A DNA stretch of 64,000 nt, taken from assembly GCA_028716945.1 (NCBI GenBank), contig JAQUOT010000001.1, positions 123,927-187,926 of the forward strand, in the 5' to 3' direction. This document shows, piece after piece, positions 28,032 through 37,600 of the stretch. The notes below the pieces were generated by a model, which made no database searches, was not told where the DNA came from, and saw only the letters and a list, made by a program, of their open reading frames with translations. Origin of the DNA: Candidatus Nanoarchaeia archaeon (GTDB lineage Archaea; Nanobdellota; Nanobdellia; SCGC-AAA011-G17; JAFCDX01). Positions within the stretch are counted from its first letter, which is position 1. Each line of letters opens with the position of its first letter. A program made the translations under genes and the position numbers.

Positions 28032-28160
28032 GCCGAGATCGCATAATCCGGTATTGCGCCAGCCTTGAGATAAACTTTTAAAAAAAGTTTAATCAAAGCT
28101 AAAAAATACTAGAAAGCTGGTTTCCGAAAGGATGTGCAGGTTCAAATCCTGCTCTCGGCG
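28032..28160 (+). tRNA. tRNA-Ser(TGA) with anticodon-loop intron
   Basis: The acceptor stem GCCGAGA/TCTCGGC closes with discriminator G at 28160; no CCA is encoded. The D arm is GCA/TGC with a CCGG-containing loop. The anticodon stem is CCAGC (28059-28063) with GCTGG (28116-28120). The variable arm is TCC-GAAA-GGA, and the T arm is GCAGG-TTCAAAT-CCTGC. The loop reads C-T-TGA-G, so the anticodon is TGA; the long arm and G73 agree with serine. The stem is interrupted by about 45 nt (28070-28114 if the cut is at 37/38). These form a 9-bp hairpin, leaving a mature RNA of about 84 nt. Intron ends are approximate. A T-run follows at 28161. Confidence 0.88.
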
Positions 28161-28162
28161 TT

Positions 28163-28849
28163 TTATTTTTTTATTTTATTCCAATCCATTCCAGATACTA
28201 AATGTTTACATTTTATGCTTGTATCACAATATATTTTAAATCCATTATTTTCTGCATCTTTACAAAAGAAAACATCATCAAATCCTTTTTGTTCTTTATC
28301 ATATCTGAACTCAATCTTTCCTAGAACAGATCTATGAATTAAAACACATCCAAGACCAGGACAAGCAACATTTAACAGTTTATTCTGTTCTACTTCAATT
28401 AGAGTAGCTCTTCTATAACAAGTCTTGCCTTCAGAATCTTTATCTTCTAATAAAACCAAAGGCAAAAGGGTTTTATTATCGTTTCCCAATTTAAAATATA
28501 ATGCACTTACTATTTTTTTATTGTGTTTTAGTAATCTTTCAATAATATCTTTTGGGGGAATAACATCTTGTTCCAAGGATAAAAAATAATCATAATTTTC
28601 TTCTAAAACTTTTTTTCTTAATAGATTTCTACTATGTACTATTCTATCTCTAGCATTTTCCATCCATTTATCTCTTATTGTAGGTAATTGTTCTTTTAAT
28701 TTTTTATAATAGTTTTCTTCTTCAGAATTGTCTATTATTAGTATGTCATAGTTTGGATAACTAAGAGATTTAACCCCATTTACATATTCTTTAAGACAAT
28801 ATTCCTTATGATTTGATGTAGGACAGCCTACTAATATCTTTGGATGCAT
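28163..28849 (-). CDS. GT-A-fold glycosyltransferase-like protein
   Basis: 228 residues. KILVGCPTSNHKEYCLKEYV and DILIIDNSEEENYYKKL resemble the donor-binding part of GT2 proteins; FLSLEQDVIPPKDI takes the DxD position (EQD). GLGCVLIHRSVLGKIEF and DDVFFCKDAENNGFKIY resemble the acceptor side of Anp1-like or GT2 proteins. Its stop lies 2 bp from the convergent tRNA 3' end. The likely substrate is a surface glycan. Confidence 0.65.
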   Translation of the reverse strand: MHPKILVGCPTSNHKEYCLKEYVNGVKSLSYPNYDILIIDNSEEENYYKKLKEQLPTIRDKWMENARDRIVHSRNLLRKKVLEENYDYFLSLEQDVIPPKDIIERLLKHNKKIVSALYFKLGNDNKTLLPLVLLEDKDSEGKTCYRRATLIEVEQNKLLNVACPGLGCVLIHRSVLGKIEFRYDKEQKGFDDVFFCKDAENNGFKIYCDTSIKCKHLVSGMDWNKIKK

Positions 28850-28897
28850 AAGAATGAATAGAAGTAAAAATTTAAAAAGGTTTTTAAAAAGTTATTT

Positions 28898-28941
28898 TTT
28901 AAAAAAAGTTAGTAAAAAAATAAATAAAGAGAAAAAGAAGT
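28898..28941 (-). terminator. T-rich terminator of the secreted Ig-like gene
   Basis: Read leftward after the stop at 28942, the DNA is dominated by T runs (TCTTTTTCTCTTTATTTATTTTTTT, then TTTTTTTAAAAAATAAC). Archaeal RNA polymerase terminates at such U-rich tracts. No strong hairpin is seen. Confidence 0.45.
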
Positions 28942-30636
28942 TTATTTCTTTTTCATAGCAACTATTGCCCAGATTACGCCTGCTATTACAACAATTCCCA
29001 ACACTACCCATAACCAAGTTAAACTACCTGCTTTTTGGGTTGTTTGCTCTTCAGTAGTTGTTGCTTTTGTTGCACCTACAAGCATCTCTAATGTAATATC
29101 TGCTTTGTTTAATACTATTTTATTTAAAGTTAATTTAACATCTTTTGATCCATCGCCAGTTATATCTATTTCTACTGGTTTTGCTGGTTCTAAAGTTGTT
29201 GTTACTTTATCATCAATTGTAACAGTAACTGTTCCTGATGATACTGAATCAACTTTCATAGTATGTGAAGCTGCATCATAAGTAAATGGTTGTGTATCTC
29301 CAGCTCTCAATCCTTCAGTTGTTGCTTCTTTTGAAATATCAATTGAGGTTGGTGTTGGTACAACTGTTCCACCTGATGTTCCACTACTACTTGAACCAGT
29401 TGTTGAACTTCTTGAATAAACAATTACATCTCGTGTAACAATTTGTTTATTACCTGCTGCATCTGTAGTTTCACATTGTAAAGTATGTGTACCTGCAGTT
29501 GTAGGTGTATATTCAGCTGCACAAGCATTAGTTCCAGTACATATTGTTATACTTTTTGATGAATCTGTAAGCACTGTTAAATTTGTATCTCCATCACATC
29601 CAAAATCATATGGTCTGAATACTATTAATTTTTCATCTGGAACCGATATTGAAGGGACACTTGCTGTATTTCTAAAGGTAAAGTTATAACCTTTTTCTGA
29701 GTTTGTATCGTTGCTTCCGTAACCCATTTTATCTGATGCGACTATCATAAAACTTACGTTTCTACCAACACTAAGGCCTGGATTAACTATTGTCGCATTA
29801 AATGAGCAAGTTTCAATACCACTCGTTACGCTACATGCTGAGACGGTCATATTACTACCATTACTACCTCTACCAATAGTAGGTGTTCCAGTATAATTAT
29901 ACCATAAAGTTATATTGGTTTTATTAATAGTTGCATCTGTAACTAAACATCTAATTGAAATGTTTGAATCATTTCTAAAGTATGCATTCTGAACAGCTAA
30001 TGCTGTCGAACCATGAGATATTATAACCGCTGCTGTATTTCCACTTGCTGTATCTATAGTGGCATTACACTCAGTAATTCTTGGAGCTCTCATATCTACA
30101 CCTAGATTCCAAGTCAATGATTGTCTAGTAGTTGCATCAGTTGCATTACTTACATTAAGTGTTAAAACAACAACTGTTTCTGCACTTGCAACCGAACTAT
30201 TTGCAGTAAGATTTATCCAAAAGAAACATTGCCTAGAAGTATTAGCTATTCCGTCTTTGAAACTAGCATTAGCAATGAAATAAGCATTATTCTTAATAGC
30301 ACTCATTGTAAAATTCCAAGCACCTGCTTGAGTACAATTTGATCCATTAAGGGTACCATCTAATGTAAAATGAGTAACACCTGGTAAAGATATACTTATA
30401 TTTGAAATATTACCTACAAAAGCTACGCTAGCACTATTATTAACTGTAAAGTTTAACCACGCACTAGTTCCATTTTTAAACCAGATATAACTATCTGTTG
30501 AACTATAATTACTAGTACCAGGATTAATATTCATTACTGTTCCATATGAAGAACTAATACCTGCGATAACAAAATATAAACTTAGTAAGACTAAAAAACT
30601 AATAAGAACGGAATTTACTACATTTTTTTTATTCAT
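28942..30636 (-). CDS. Secreted, membrane-anchored Ig-like surface protein
   Basis: 564 residues. A signal peptide (VLISFLVLLSLYFVIAG) is followed by a long beta-rich ectodomain with many N-x-S/T sequons, likely AglB substrates. An Ig-like stretch contains TTAGTHTLQCETTDAAGNKQ, followed by a Ser/Thr/Gly linker near residue 410. A C-terminal helix LTWLWVVLGIVVIAGVIWAIV ends in MKKK, as expected for an anchor with a cytoplasmic tail. An SD of GAGGTG is spaced 7 nt from ATG, and a TATA-like element lies near 30700, so the leader is about 35-40 nt. Confidence 0.75.
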   Translation of the reverse strand: MNKKNVVNSVLISFLVLLSLYFVIAGISSSYGTVMNINPGTSNYSSTDSYIWFKNGTSAWLNFTVNNSASVAFVGNISNISISLPGVTHFTLDGTLNGSNCTQAGAWNFTMSAIKNNAYFIANASFKDGIANTSRQCFFWINLTANSSVASAETVVVLTLNVSNATDATTRQSLTWNLGVDMRAPRITECNATIDTASGNTAAVIISHGSTALAVQNAYFRNDSNISIRCLVTDATINKTNITLWYNYTGTPTIGRGSNGSNMTVSACSVTSGIETCSFNATIVNPGLSVGRNVSFMIVASDKMGYGSNDTNSEKGYNFTFRNTASVPSISVPDEKLIVFRPYDFGCDGDTNLTVLTDSSKSITICTGTNACAAEYTPTTAGTHTLQCETTDAAGNKQIVTRDVIVYSRSSTTGSSSSGTSGGTVVPTPTSIDISKEATTEGLRAGDTQPFTYDAASHTMKVDSVSSGTVTVTIDDKVTTTLEPAKPVEIDITGDGSKDVKLTLNKIVLNKADITLEMLVGATKATTTEEQTTQKAGSLTWLWVVLGIVVIAGVIWAIVAMKKK

Positions 30637-30735
30637 TTATTTGCACCTCGAAATCTCCTTTTTGTGATTAATATTTTTAATTGTTAATAAAACTAAAAAT
30701 AATTAATATTTAAATGTTTCTGTTATTGACTTTTT

Positions 30736-32229
30736 TCATTTTTCGACGTTAACTACTTTAGAGTTGTTATAAATCTTGATTGCAAACTCCAATTTCTTTT
30801 TATCTTCAGCGAATATAGTAAACAAATTTTGTCCTTGTTTCACTTTATCATTTAACTTAACATTGATGTAAATTCCTGCCCCCTTATCAGTTGGCGCTCC
30901 TGCTGCTTTTGCAATTTTAGTTAAATATTTGTTTGAAATCTCTTTTACAGAACCTTCTTGTTTTGCCTTAGCACAATATCTAAATTTTCCAATTTTAATT
31001 TGTTCTGGTTGTATTTTTGGATTGCCGCCTTGAGCTGCGATAATTTCTTTCATCTTTGTATAAGCTTTTCCAGAATCTAGAATATCAACAACTTTTTTAC
31101 CTGCATTTTTAACTCCAACCATTTGTAATAAAGTAGTTGCCATGAGAATAGCTTTTTTTCTAAGATCTTTTGGCATTTTCTCTTTATTATTTTGTAATAA
31201 GTATAAAACATCTCTTGCTTCTAGCGCAGGACCCATACCAAAACCAATAGGTTGAGAGCCATCTGTAATAACTGCTTTAATATTAATACCAAGTAGTTTT
31301 CCAAGTAACTCAAATTTTCTCTTTAATCTTCTTGCATCTTTTTTATGTTTTAATTTGCATTCTTTTCCTATAGGCATATCTAATACTACATGAGTTGCAC
31401 CAACTGCATTCTTCTTTGCCAAGATACTAGCTAATAATATACCTTCAGGATCCAAAGAAAGAACTTTTTCAATTTTTATTAATTTATCATCTGCGCTTGC
31501 TAATTCTAATACTCCACCCCAAACCATCGCCCCCTTTGTTTTTCTAACTATTTTTTTAATCTCATCTACATGGAATTCAACAGGGGCTAAAACTTCCATT
31601 GTATCACTTGTACCAGAACAAGAAGTTATAGATCTAGTACTTGTTTTAGGTATTATATAACCTGCTGCAGCTATAATAGGAACCAATATCATAGTAACCC
31701 TATTACCAGGAACACCACCAAGAGAATGCTTATCTAATATAGGGTATGTTTTAAAATTCAATCTTTTACCATGAGCTACAATAGCTTCTGTCAGATAAGC
31801 GCTTTCATAAATACTCATTCCATTTCTATAACAAGCAGAGACAAAATAAGTAATTTCTATTTCAGTTAATTTATTTTCAACAATGTCTTTTACAATTTCA
31901 TCAATCTCCATTTTATCCAAAGTAGTTCCATCTAATTTTTTCTTAATAAAATCAAGAGAAAGTGGTTTTGGTTCTACACTAATTTCAACGATGTCTTTAT
32001 TTTTTAGTTTTAATATATCCATTACTTCATCAAATAATCCAAGTTCTCCCGGAGAAATATTTCTTTTACTCTTAGCAACATCAATAGCAATTACTTGTTC
32101 TCTAGAATCTTTTTTGACTTTAATTCTATCTAAAGCTCTTAAATCTAATTTTGTAGAATCTTCATTATTTAAAATTCCAATTAAAGGACCACCAGAACTT
32201 AATTTAACCTCTTTTATTTTAAATTTCAT
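30736..32229 (-). CDS. deoA: AMP phosphorylase
   Basis: 497 residues, thymidine-phosphorylase fold with the archaeal ~84-residue N-terminal domain. Diagnostic segments are KHSLGGVPGNRVTMILVPI (phosphate/nucleotide site), PKTSTRSITSCSGTSDTMEV and QPIGFGMGPALEARDV. It phosphorolyses AMP (and CMP/UMP) to ribose-1,5-bisphosphate plus base, feeding the R15P isomerase and RuBisCO encoded at 41-44 kb. Its start is 7 nt from the stop of the AI-2E-type permease gene, so the two are co-transcribed. The symbol follows the archaeal AMPpase/deoA usage. Confidence 0.92.
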   Translation of the reverse strand: MKFKIKEVKLSSGGPLIGILNNEDSTKLDLRALDRIKVKKDSREQVIAIDVAKSKRNISPGELGLFDEVMDILKLKNKDIVEISVEPKPLSLDFIKKKLDGTTLDKMEIDEIVKDIVENKLTEIEITYFVSACYRNGMSIYESAYLTEAIVAHGKRLNFKTYPILDKHSLGGVPGNRVTMILVPIIAAAGYIIPKTSTRSITSCSGTSDTMEVLAPVEFHVDEIKKIVRKTKGAMVWGGVLELASADDKLIKIEKVLSLDPEGILLASILAKKNAVGATHVVLDMPIGKECKLKHKKDARRLKRKFELLGKLLGINIKAVITDGSQPIGFGMGPALEARDVLYLLQNNKEKMPKDLRKKAILMATTLLQMVGVKNAGKKVVDILDSGKAYTKMKEIIAAQGGNPKIQPEQIKIGKFRYCAKAKQEGSVKEISNKYLTKIAKAAGAPTDKGAGIYINVKLNDKVKQGQNLFTIFAEDKKKLEFAIKIYNNSKVVNVEK

Positions 32230-32236
32230 TTTTGTT

Positions 32237-33229
32237 TTAAACTAATTCTTTAATATAAATTTTTGCAATTACATATAAACAAGATAAAATCAATGGACCT
32301 ATAATAATGCCCATTAATCCAAATATCTTAATTCCTCCAAATAACCCTATTAATATTATTAGAGGATGTAAGTTTGCTTTCTTACCTATTATTAATTGTT
32401 TTAATAGATTCTCAGTTCCGCTAATAAAAATAATTGAATATATCAATAGTCCAATTGCAATAAAAATACTATTAGTATATGCTAACCATATTGTAGCTGG
32501 AATATATACTGCTGTTCCTCCTATTAAAGGAATTATTGCTAGTATAATTACAATCAATCCCCAAAACAAAGCATTTGGTATTCCAAATATATAAAAACCA
32601 ATTGTTGCAAAGACTCCTTCTATTATTGCAGTTAAAAAAGTTCCATAAATAATTGCATGTATAGTTAATTGTAATTGTAAAAATATCTTTTCTTTGTCTT
32701 TTAGAGAGATAAATTTTTTTGTCTTTTCTAATAAAACATCTGAATCTTTAAACAAGAAATATATGGCAAATATAGAAATTAATAGATTCAATAATTTTTG
32801 AGGTAATTTAATTATTACTTCAGAAACAAGCTGAATAAGATATTGTGAAGCTTCTTTTAATATATTATTTAAATCAAAAGACTGTAATATAGAACTATTT
32901 CCAATTAGATTAGTTATGAAACTCACTATATTGGTAAATCCTCCTGATTGATAAAAATTAAGTGCTTCTACATATAATATTTGTATTAAAAATATCAAAG
33001 GGATAATAATTACTAACAAAATCCCCAAAGTCATTATACCTGCTGCAATATCTTCATTTTTTACAATAGAAACTAATTTTTTATAGAGCGGATTAAAAAT
33101 ATAAACTAAGATGCCTGCGCTAAGCAAAGCAATAAGATAAGGCCTCGCTATCAAGAAAGATATATATAATATACACAAAACCAGCGCTATTGAGACATAA
33201 TCTTTTATTTTAATAAATTTTAAATTCAT
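32237..33229 (-). CDS. AI-2E/PerM family membrane transporter
   Basis: 330 residues with about eight hydrophobic helices. ALLSAGILVYIFNPLYKKL at the N-terminus and GLFGGIKIFGLMGIIIGPLIL near the C-terminus are AI-2E_transport (PF01594) hallmarks. Family members include TqsA and Na+/H+ antiporters, so the substrate is open. The leader has an SD-like GAGGG before ATG, and a TATA box (GGTTTATATATT on the complement) near 33258-33270. It precedes AMP phosphorylase in one transcript. Confidence 0.82.
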   Translation of the reverse strand: MNLKFIKIKDYVSIALVLCILYISFLIARPYLIALLSAGILVYIFNPLYKKLVSIVKNEDIAAGIMTLGILLVIIIPLIFLIQILYVEALNFYQSGGFTNIVSFITNLIGNSSILQSFDLNNILKEASQYLIQLVSEVIIKLPQKLLNLLISIFAIYFLFKDSDVLLEKTKKFISLKDKEKIFLQLQLTIHAIIYGTFLTAIIEGVFATIGFYIFGIPNALFWGLIVIILAIIPLIGGTAVYIPATIWLAYTNSIFIAIGLLIYSIIFISGTENLLKQLIIGKKANLHPLIILIGLFGGIKIFGLMGIIIGPLILSCLYVIAKIYIKELV

Positions 33230-33276
33230 CTTACCCTCTTTTTTATTTAATTAGGGTTTAAAATATATAAACCTTT

Positions 33277-34038
33277 TTATCCAAACACTTTCTCTAATAA
33301 ATCTAGAGTATATAATATTACAGCCTGGGTTTGTTTTTCACTTGGATTAAAAGCTTCTTTTTTGTTATGAACAGAAAATATTCTCATTTGATTTACTAAA
33401 TGTATCTGTTGCGTAACTCCTGGATCAAATTGTATATTTTTTTCTGATAGTTTTGCAATGATTTTACCAAGGCCAATACCTGGTGCTTTTTCTAGTAAAT
33501 CATCTCCGGTAATTTCATAATATTTTCTATGTAATGCAGTTTCTAAAACTCTCGAACAAAGAATTATAGCACTCCTATAACATTTAAACTTAAAACATTT
33601 ATCAATTTCTTGTATATCTGCATAAACCTCAGACCTAATTTCATCTGGAACTCTTTTTGGAACATTAAACTTTAACTCTTTTGGAATATTAATAAATCCT
33701 AAAGTAGAATATAATAATTTTAATTCTTTAACTAAATTAAGAATATCTTTTTTATTATATAATTTTTCTAAAGTGTCTATGCTTTCTTTTGCTTTTTCAA
33801 TATATCTTTCATTATCTCTATCAAATTTTACTAATCCGTTTAGTTCTGGCAAAGAATTTTTTATAGATTTAATGCCTGAATCAATTGAATTTAGATAATA
33901 TGAAGTTTTTTTAGCTTTGTAATCAAAAAAATCACTTTTATTTTCTTTTTTTGTTTCTAAAACTAGATTTTCTTTTTCAATATTCTTCAGAGTATGTGTT
34001 AATCTCTCTATTGTGCTTTTTAAAGATTGAATTGGCAT
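33277..34038 (-). CDS. HEPN-like (DUF4145-type) protein with N-terminal helical region
   Basis: 253 residues. Residues 1-110 are charged and helical. The C-terminal domain (residues 130-253) has FKCYRSAIILCSRVLETALHRKYYE, followed by NQMRIFSVHNKKEAF. There Arg219 and His224 form an RX4H motif as in HEPN/DUF4145 proteins. No nucleotidyltransferase partner lies next to it. It diverges from nrdR across 190 bp. A role in defence or RNA cleavage is possible but not shown. Confidence 0.6.
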   Translation of the reverse strand: MPIQSLKSTIERLTHTLKNIEKENLVLETKKENKSDFFDYKAKKTSYYLNSIDSGIKSIKNSLPELNGLVKFDRDNERYIEKAKESIDTLEKLYNKKDILNLVKELKLLYSTLGFINIPKELKFNVPKRVPDEIRSEVYADIQEIDKCFKFKCYRSAIILCSRVLETALHRKYYEITGDDLLEKAPGIGLGKIIAKLSEKNIQFDPGVTQQIHLVNQMRIFSVHNKKEAFNPSEKQTQAVILYTLDLLEKVFG

Positions 34039-34185
34039 AGCTCAAATAAAGAAACTAAGTTTATAATGTTTTTGTATAAATTTGGTAATTTTCATGAAAA
34101 ATATAGTGTATTCAATAAAACGTTTTCAAACTATATCTTTTAGTATAAAAATGTTTAAATATAAAATATATCTTTAAAATAAGAT

Positions 34186-34232
34186 ATACAAGCTATTGTA
34201 TGTAAAATAGTTAAAAACACAATATATAGTGG
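34186..34232 (+). promoter_or_regulatory. Tandem NrdR boxes upstream of nrdR-nrdD
   Basis: Box 1 is ATACAAGCTATTGTAT (34186-34201) and box 2 is ACACAATATATAGTGG (34217-34232). Against the bacterial NrdR-box consensus ACACWATATATWGTGT they match at 12 and 15 of 16 positions. Starts are 31 bp apart, three helical turns, the standard spacing of paired NrdR boxes. They lie between AT-rich TATA-like DNA (about 34154-34176) and the ATG at 34238, where a repressor would block initiation. Confidence 0.75.
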
Positions 34233-34237
34233 TTATT

Positions 34238-34669
34238 ATGATATGTCCTTATTGTAAACACATTGAAACAAAAGTTACAGATAAAAGAGAATCTGGTGAT
34301 ACAATAAGAAGAAGACGTGAGTGTTTAAAGTGCGAAAACAGATTTACTACTTATGAACATATTGAACTTGATGTTAATGTTATTAAAAAAGATGGCAGAA
34401 CAGAACCTTATAATAGAGAAAAATTAAAACAAGGTTTAGTCAAAGCTTGTGAAAAAAGACCAATTTCTAGAGAGGATATAGAAAAGAATGTTAATGAGAT
34501 TGAAGAAAAATTATTGAAGCAGGGTGGAGAAATTACAAGCAAATCCATTGGTGAAATAGTTATGAAAACTTTAAAGAAAATGGATAAGGTTGCTTACATA
34601 AGATTTGCTTCTGTTTACAAAGATTTTCAGGATGTTAAAGATTTTAAGGAGATTATAAAAGAGGAATAA
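34238..34669 (+). CDS. nrdR: Transcriptional repressor NrdR
   Basis: About 143 residues. Residues 1-45 are the zinc ribbon MICPYCKHIETKVTDKRES...CLKCENRFTTYEH, with Cys pairs at 3/6 and 31/34 and the basic RRRREC segment. Residues 46-135 are the ATP-cone (KKDGRTEPYNREKLKQGLVKA) that senses ATP/dATP. ATG at 34238 is preferred over GTG at 34229 because NrdR proteins start M-x-CP and the GTG lies inside NrdR box 2. It leads directly into nrdD (1-nt gap). NrdR is mainly bacterial, so acquisition from bacteria is likely (inference). Confidence 0.92.
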   Translation: MICPYCKHIETKVTDKRESGDTIRRRRECLKCENRFTTYEHIELDVNVIKKDGRTEPYNREKLKQGLVKACEKRPISREDIEKNVNEIEEKLLKQGGEITSKSIGEIVMKTLKKMDKVAYIRFASVYKDFQDVKDFKEIIKEE

Positions 34670-34670
34670 A

Positions 34671-37600
34671 ATGGTAGATCACCTAATAAAAAGAGATAGA
34701 AGAATTTATGACTATAAGCCCTTAAAAATAGAAGAAGCTATTCGTAAAGCAGTTAAAGCAATTACTCTTAAAGATAAATTAGCTCAAGCAGAAAAAATAA
34801 TTAAAGAAATATATGAAGCAACTACCCAAAGAATTGAAGCAAAATACGATGGAAAAATTATTCCTAAACAAACAGATATAGAAGAATTAGTAATAAATAC
34901 TGCAAAAGAAATCGGTTACGATAATGTTTCTGATGCTTATAAAAAGTATAGAAATGAAAGGACAGAAGCAAGAGAAACTTTGGCTTTAATTACTCAACAA
35001 GGTACGAATACTACAGATACAGCATTATTAATAGAATCTGATTCTAAAGAAGAAATAGGAACTTGGAATAGAGAAAGAATAGTTGAACAATTACTAATAG
35101 AAACAGATCTTTCAAGAGAGCTTGCAGTTAAAATTGCAAAAAAAACAGAAAATGCAGTTATTAATTTGTATAAAGCAGGAATTAGAAGATTTAGAACAAA
35201 AACTATTAGAGGAATAGTGGATATGTGTTTATTTGAAGAGGGATTAGAAGATCAAGAATTAAAACAAGAATTTATAGGTATGCCTTCTAGAGACCTTGAA
35301 CGTTTAATTTTTAGTAAAAGTATGGAGAATAGTAATGTATCATCAAACAACCCAGAAGCAGTAAATTTAGGAATTGCTGAAAACTCATTAAAAATTTGGG
35401 GCTTAAGAAATGTTTATACAAAAGAGATTGCAGATGCTCACAGAAAAGGAACTATTCACATACATGATCTTGGTTATATTGACAGGGCTTATTGTTCTGC
35501 ACATTCTGTAGAATATGAAAAAAAATATGGTTTAGGAAAAGTACTTGCTAATCTTGAATCAAAATCAAATCCACCAAATTCTGCAGTAATTTTAAATCAA
35601 CATATACAAACTTTTTTAGCTTCAATGCAAGCCCATTATGCAGGAGCATTAGGATTTGGATTTTTAAATATACTTTATGCTTCATTACTAAATAGGCCTG
35701 TAGAAATTATATATGGAAAATTAAATGGACAAGATTGGTCTTTAGAAAAAAGAGATTTAGAAAAATTAGTAGCACAAGGAGAGATAACTTTAGATCCTAA
35801 AGATAAAAAGAAAAAATATTTTGAAAAAACTTCAGAGAAAAGAGAACTAAGAGACTTATCTGAAAAAGAATATGAACAAATTGCACAAAATTTAATTTTT
35901 GCTTCTTCACAAAACGCATTTTCAAGAGGAGGTCAAACTTTATTCATTGATTTTAATATCCATACAGAAGTTCCCAAATATATGAAACGTGTTCCAGCCA
36001 TTGGTCCTGGAGGAAAATATATGGTTCGACTTCCAGATGGAACAATTGAATCTGTAAAAGATATTCCTAGGTTTGAAAATAAAGAAGATTTAAATGATCA
36101 GAGAATTGGAGATGCAGACGATTCAAAACTTGAAGGAAAATTAAAAGAGGGACATATTTTAACTTATGGAGACTTTGAAGAAACAGCTCAGAAATTTGCA
36201 AAATCAATGATAAAAATTTGGGAAAAAGGAGATAAAGATGGAAGACCATTCCATTTTCCAAAATGTGACTTACATGTAAATGATAATTCATTCAATGATC
36301 CAAAACAATTAGAAATAATAAATTATGCAACAGAAGTTGCTGCTAAAAATGGTTCAATTTACTTTATGTTTGATAGGGGACAAGAAGCAGTACTAGCTCA
36401 ATGTTGCAGATTAAAAGAAAAAATTACAGATCATTCAATGTTAAAATATCCAGAAAAATTAAGATTTTGTGGATTCCAAAACATTACAGTTAATTTAGCA
36501 CAAGCTGCTTATAAAGGAAAAACTTTAGAGGGAACATTAAAAGAAATAGATGATGCAATGGATTTAGCATTAAAAGCCCACCATCAAAAAGCAGAATTTA
36601 TGCAAAAATTATTAGATACAGATGGAAGTCCAATGAGAAATCTTGGAAAACCTAGCGATGATGGTTCTCCTTATATTGATTTAAAAAAATCTACATATAT
36701 TATTGGAAATATTGGATTAAATGAAACAGTTCAAACAATAACAGGAAAACAATTGCATGAAAGTGAAGAAGCGTATAATATGGGATTACAAATAATTGCA
36801 CATATGTATAAAAATATTCAAGAATTCAAAGAAAAAACAGGACTTAAATTTACCTTAGAAGAAACTCCTGCTGAATCTGCAACAAGAAGATTAGCTAAGA
36901 TTGATTTAAAATATTTCTATGAAGAAGCAAAAAAAGTAGTAAAAGGAACAGAACAAGATCCTTATTATACAAATTCTATCCATTTTGCACCAGAAGCAGA
37001 AATGGGGATAACAGATAGAATTGTTGGTCAAAGTAAATTCCATGATATGATAGAATCTGGAGCAATTATACATGCATACATAGGAGAGCAAAGACCAGAT
37101 AAAGAAGTTATAAAACAAATTGTAAGAGACACTTTAGAAAAAACAAGATGTTCACAATTAGTATTTTCACCAACTTATACAGAATGTGATGTTTGTGGTA
37201 CTGTAATGCCTGGGAAAAAAGAATTGTGTATTACTGATAGTTGTTCAAATCACCATACTGAAACACTAAACAAAGATACTTTAGCAGAAGTAACAAGAGT
37301 TGTTGGTTATTATAGCAGAGTTCCAAAATGGAATGGTTCACAACAATTAATACAAAAAGCAAGAAGAGATGCACAAGAATTTTATGCAGGAAAACAAGGA
37401 ATAGATATGTCTTGGTTGTATAATCCAAATGGACATGAAAAATTAACAATATACCAATTTGGAAAAGAAGGTTGTCATACTTGTAAGAATTTAGAAGATA
37501 ATGTTCATAAAGTTTTAACAGACTTACAACTTGATGAAAATGTAGACTATAAAGTTCTACACTTAAACAAATTAAATCCAGAAGATATTGCACTTGCAGC

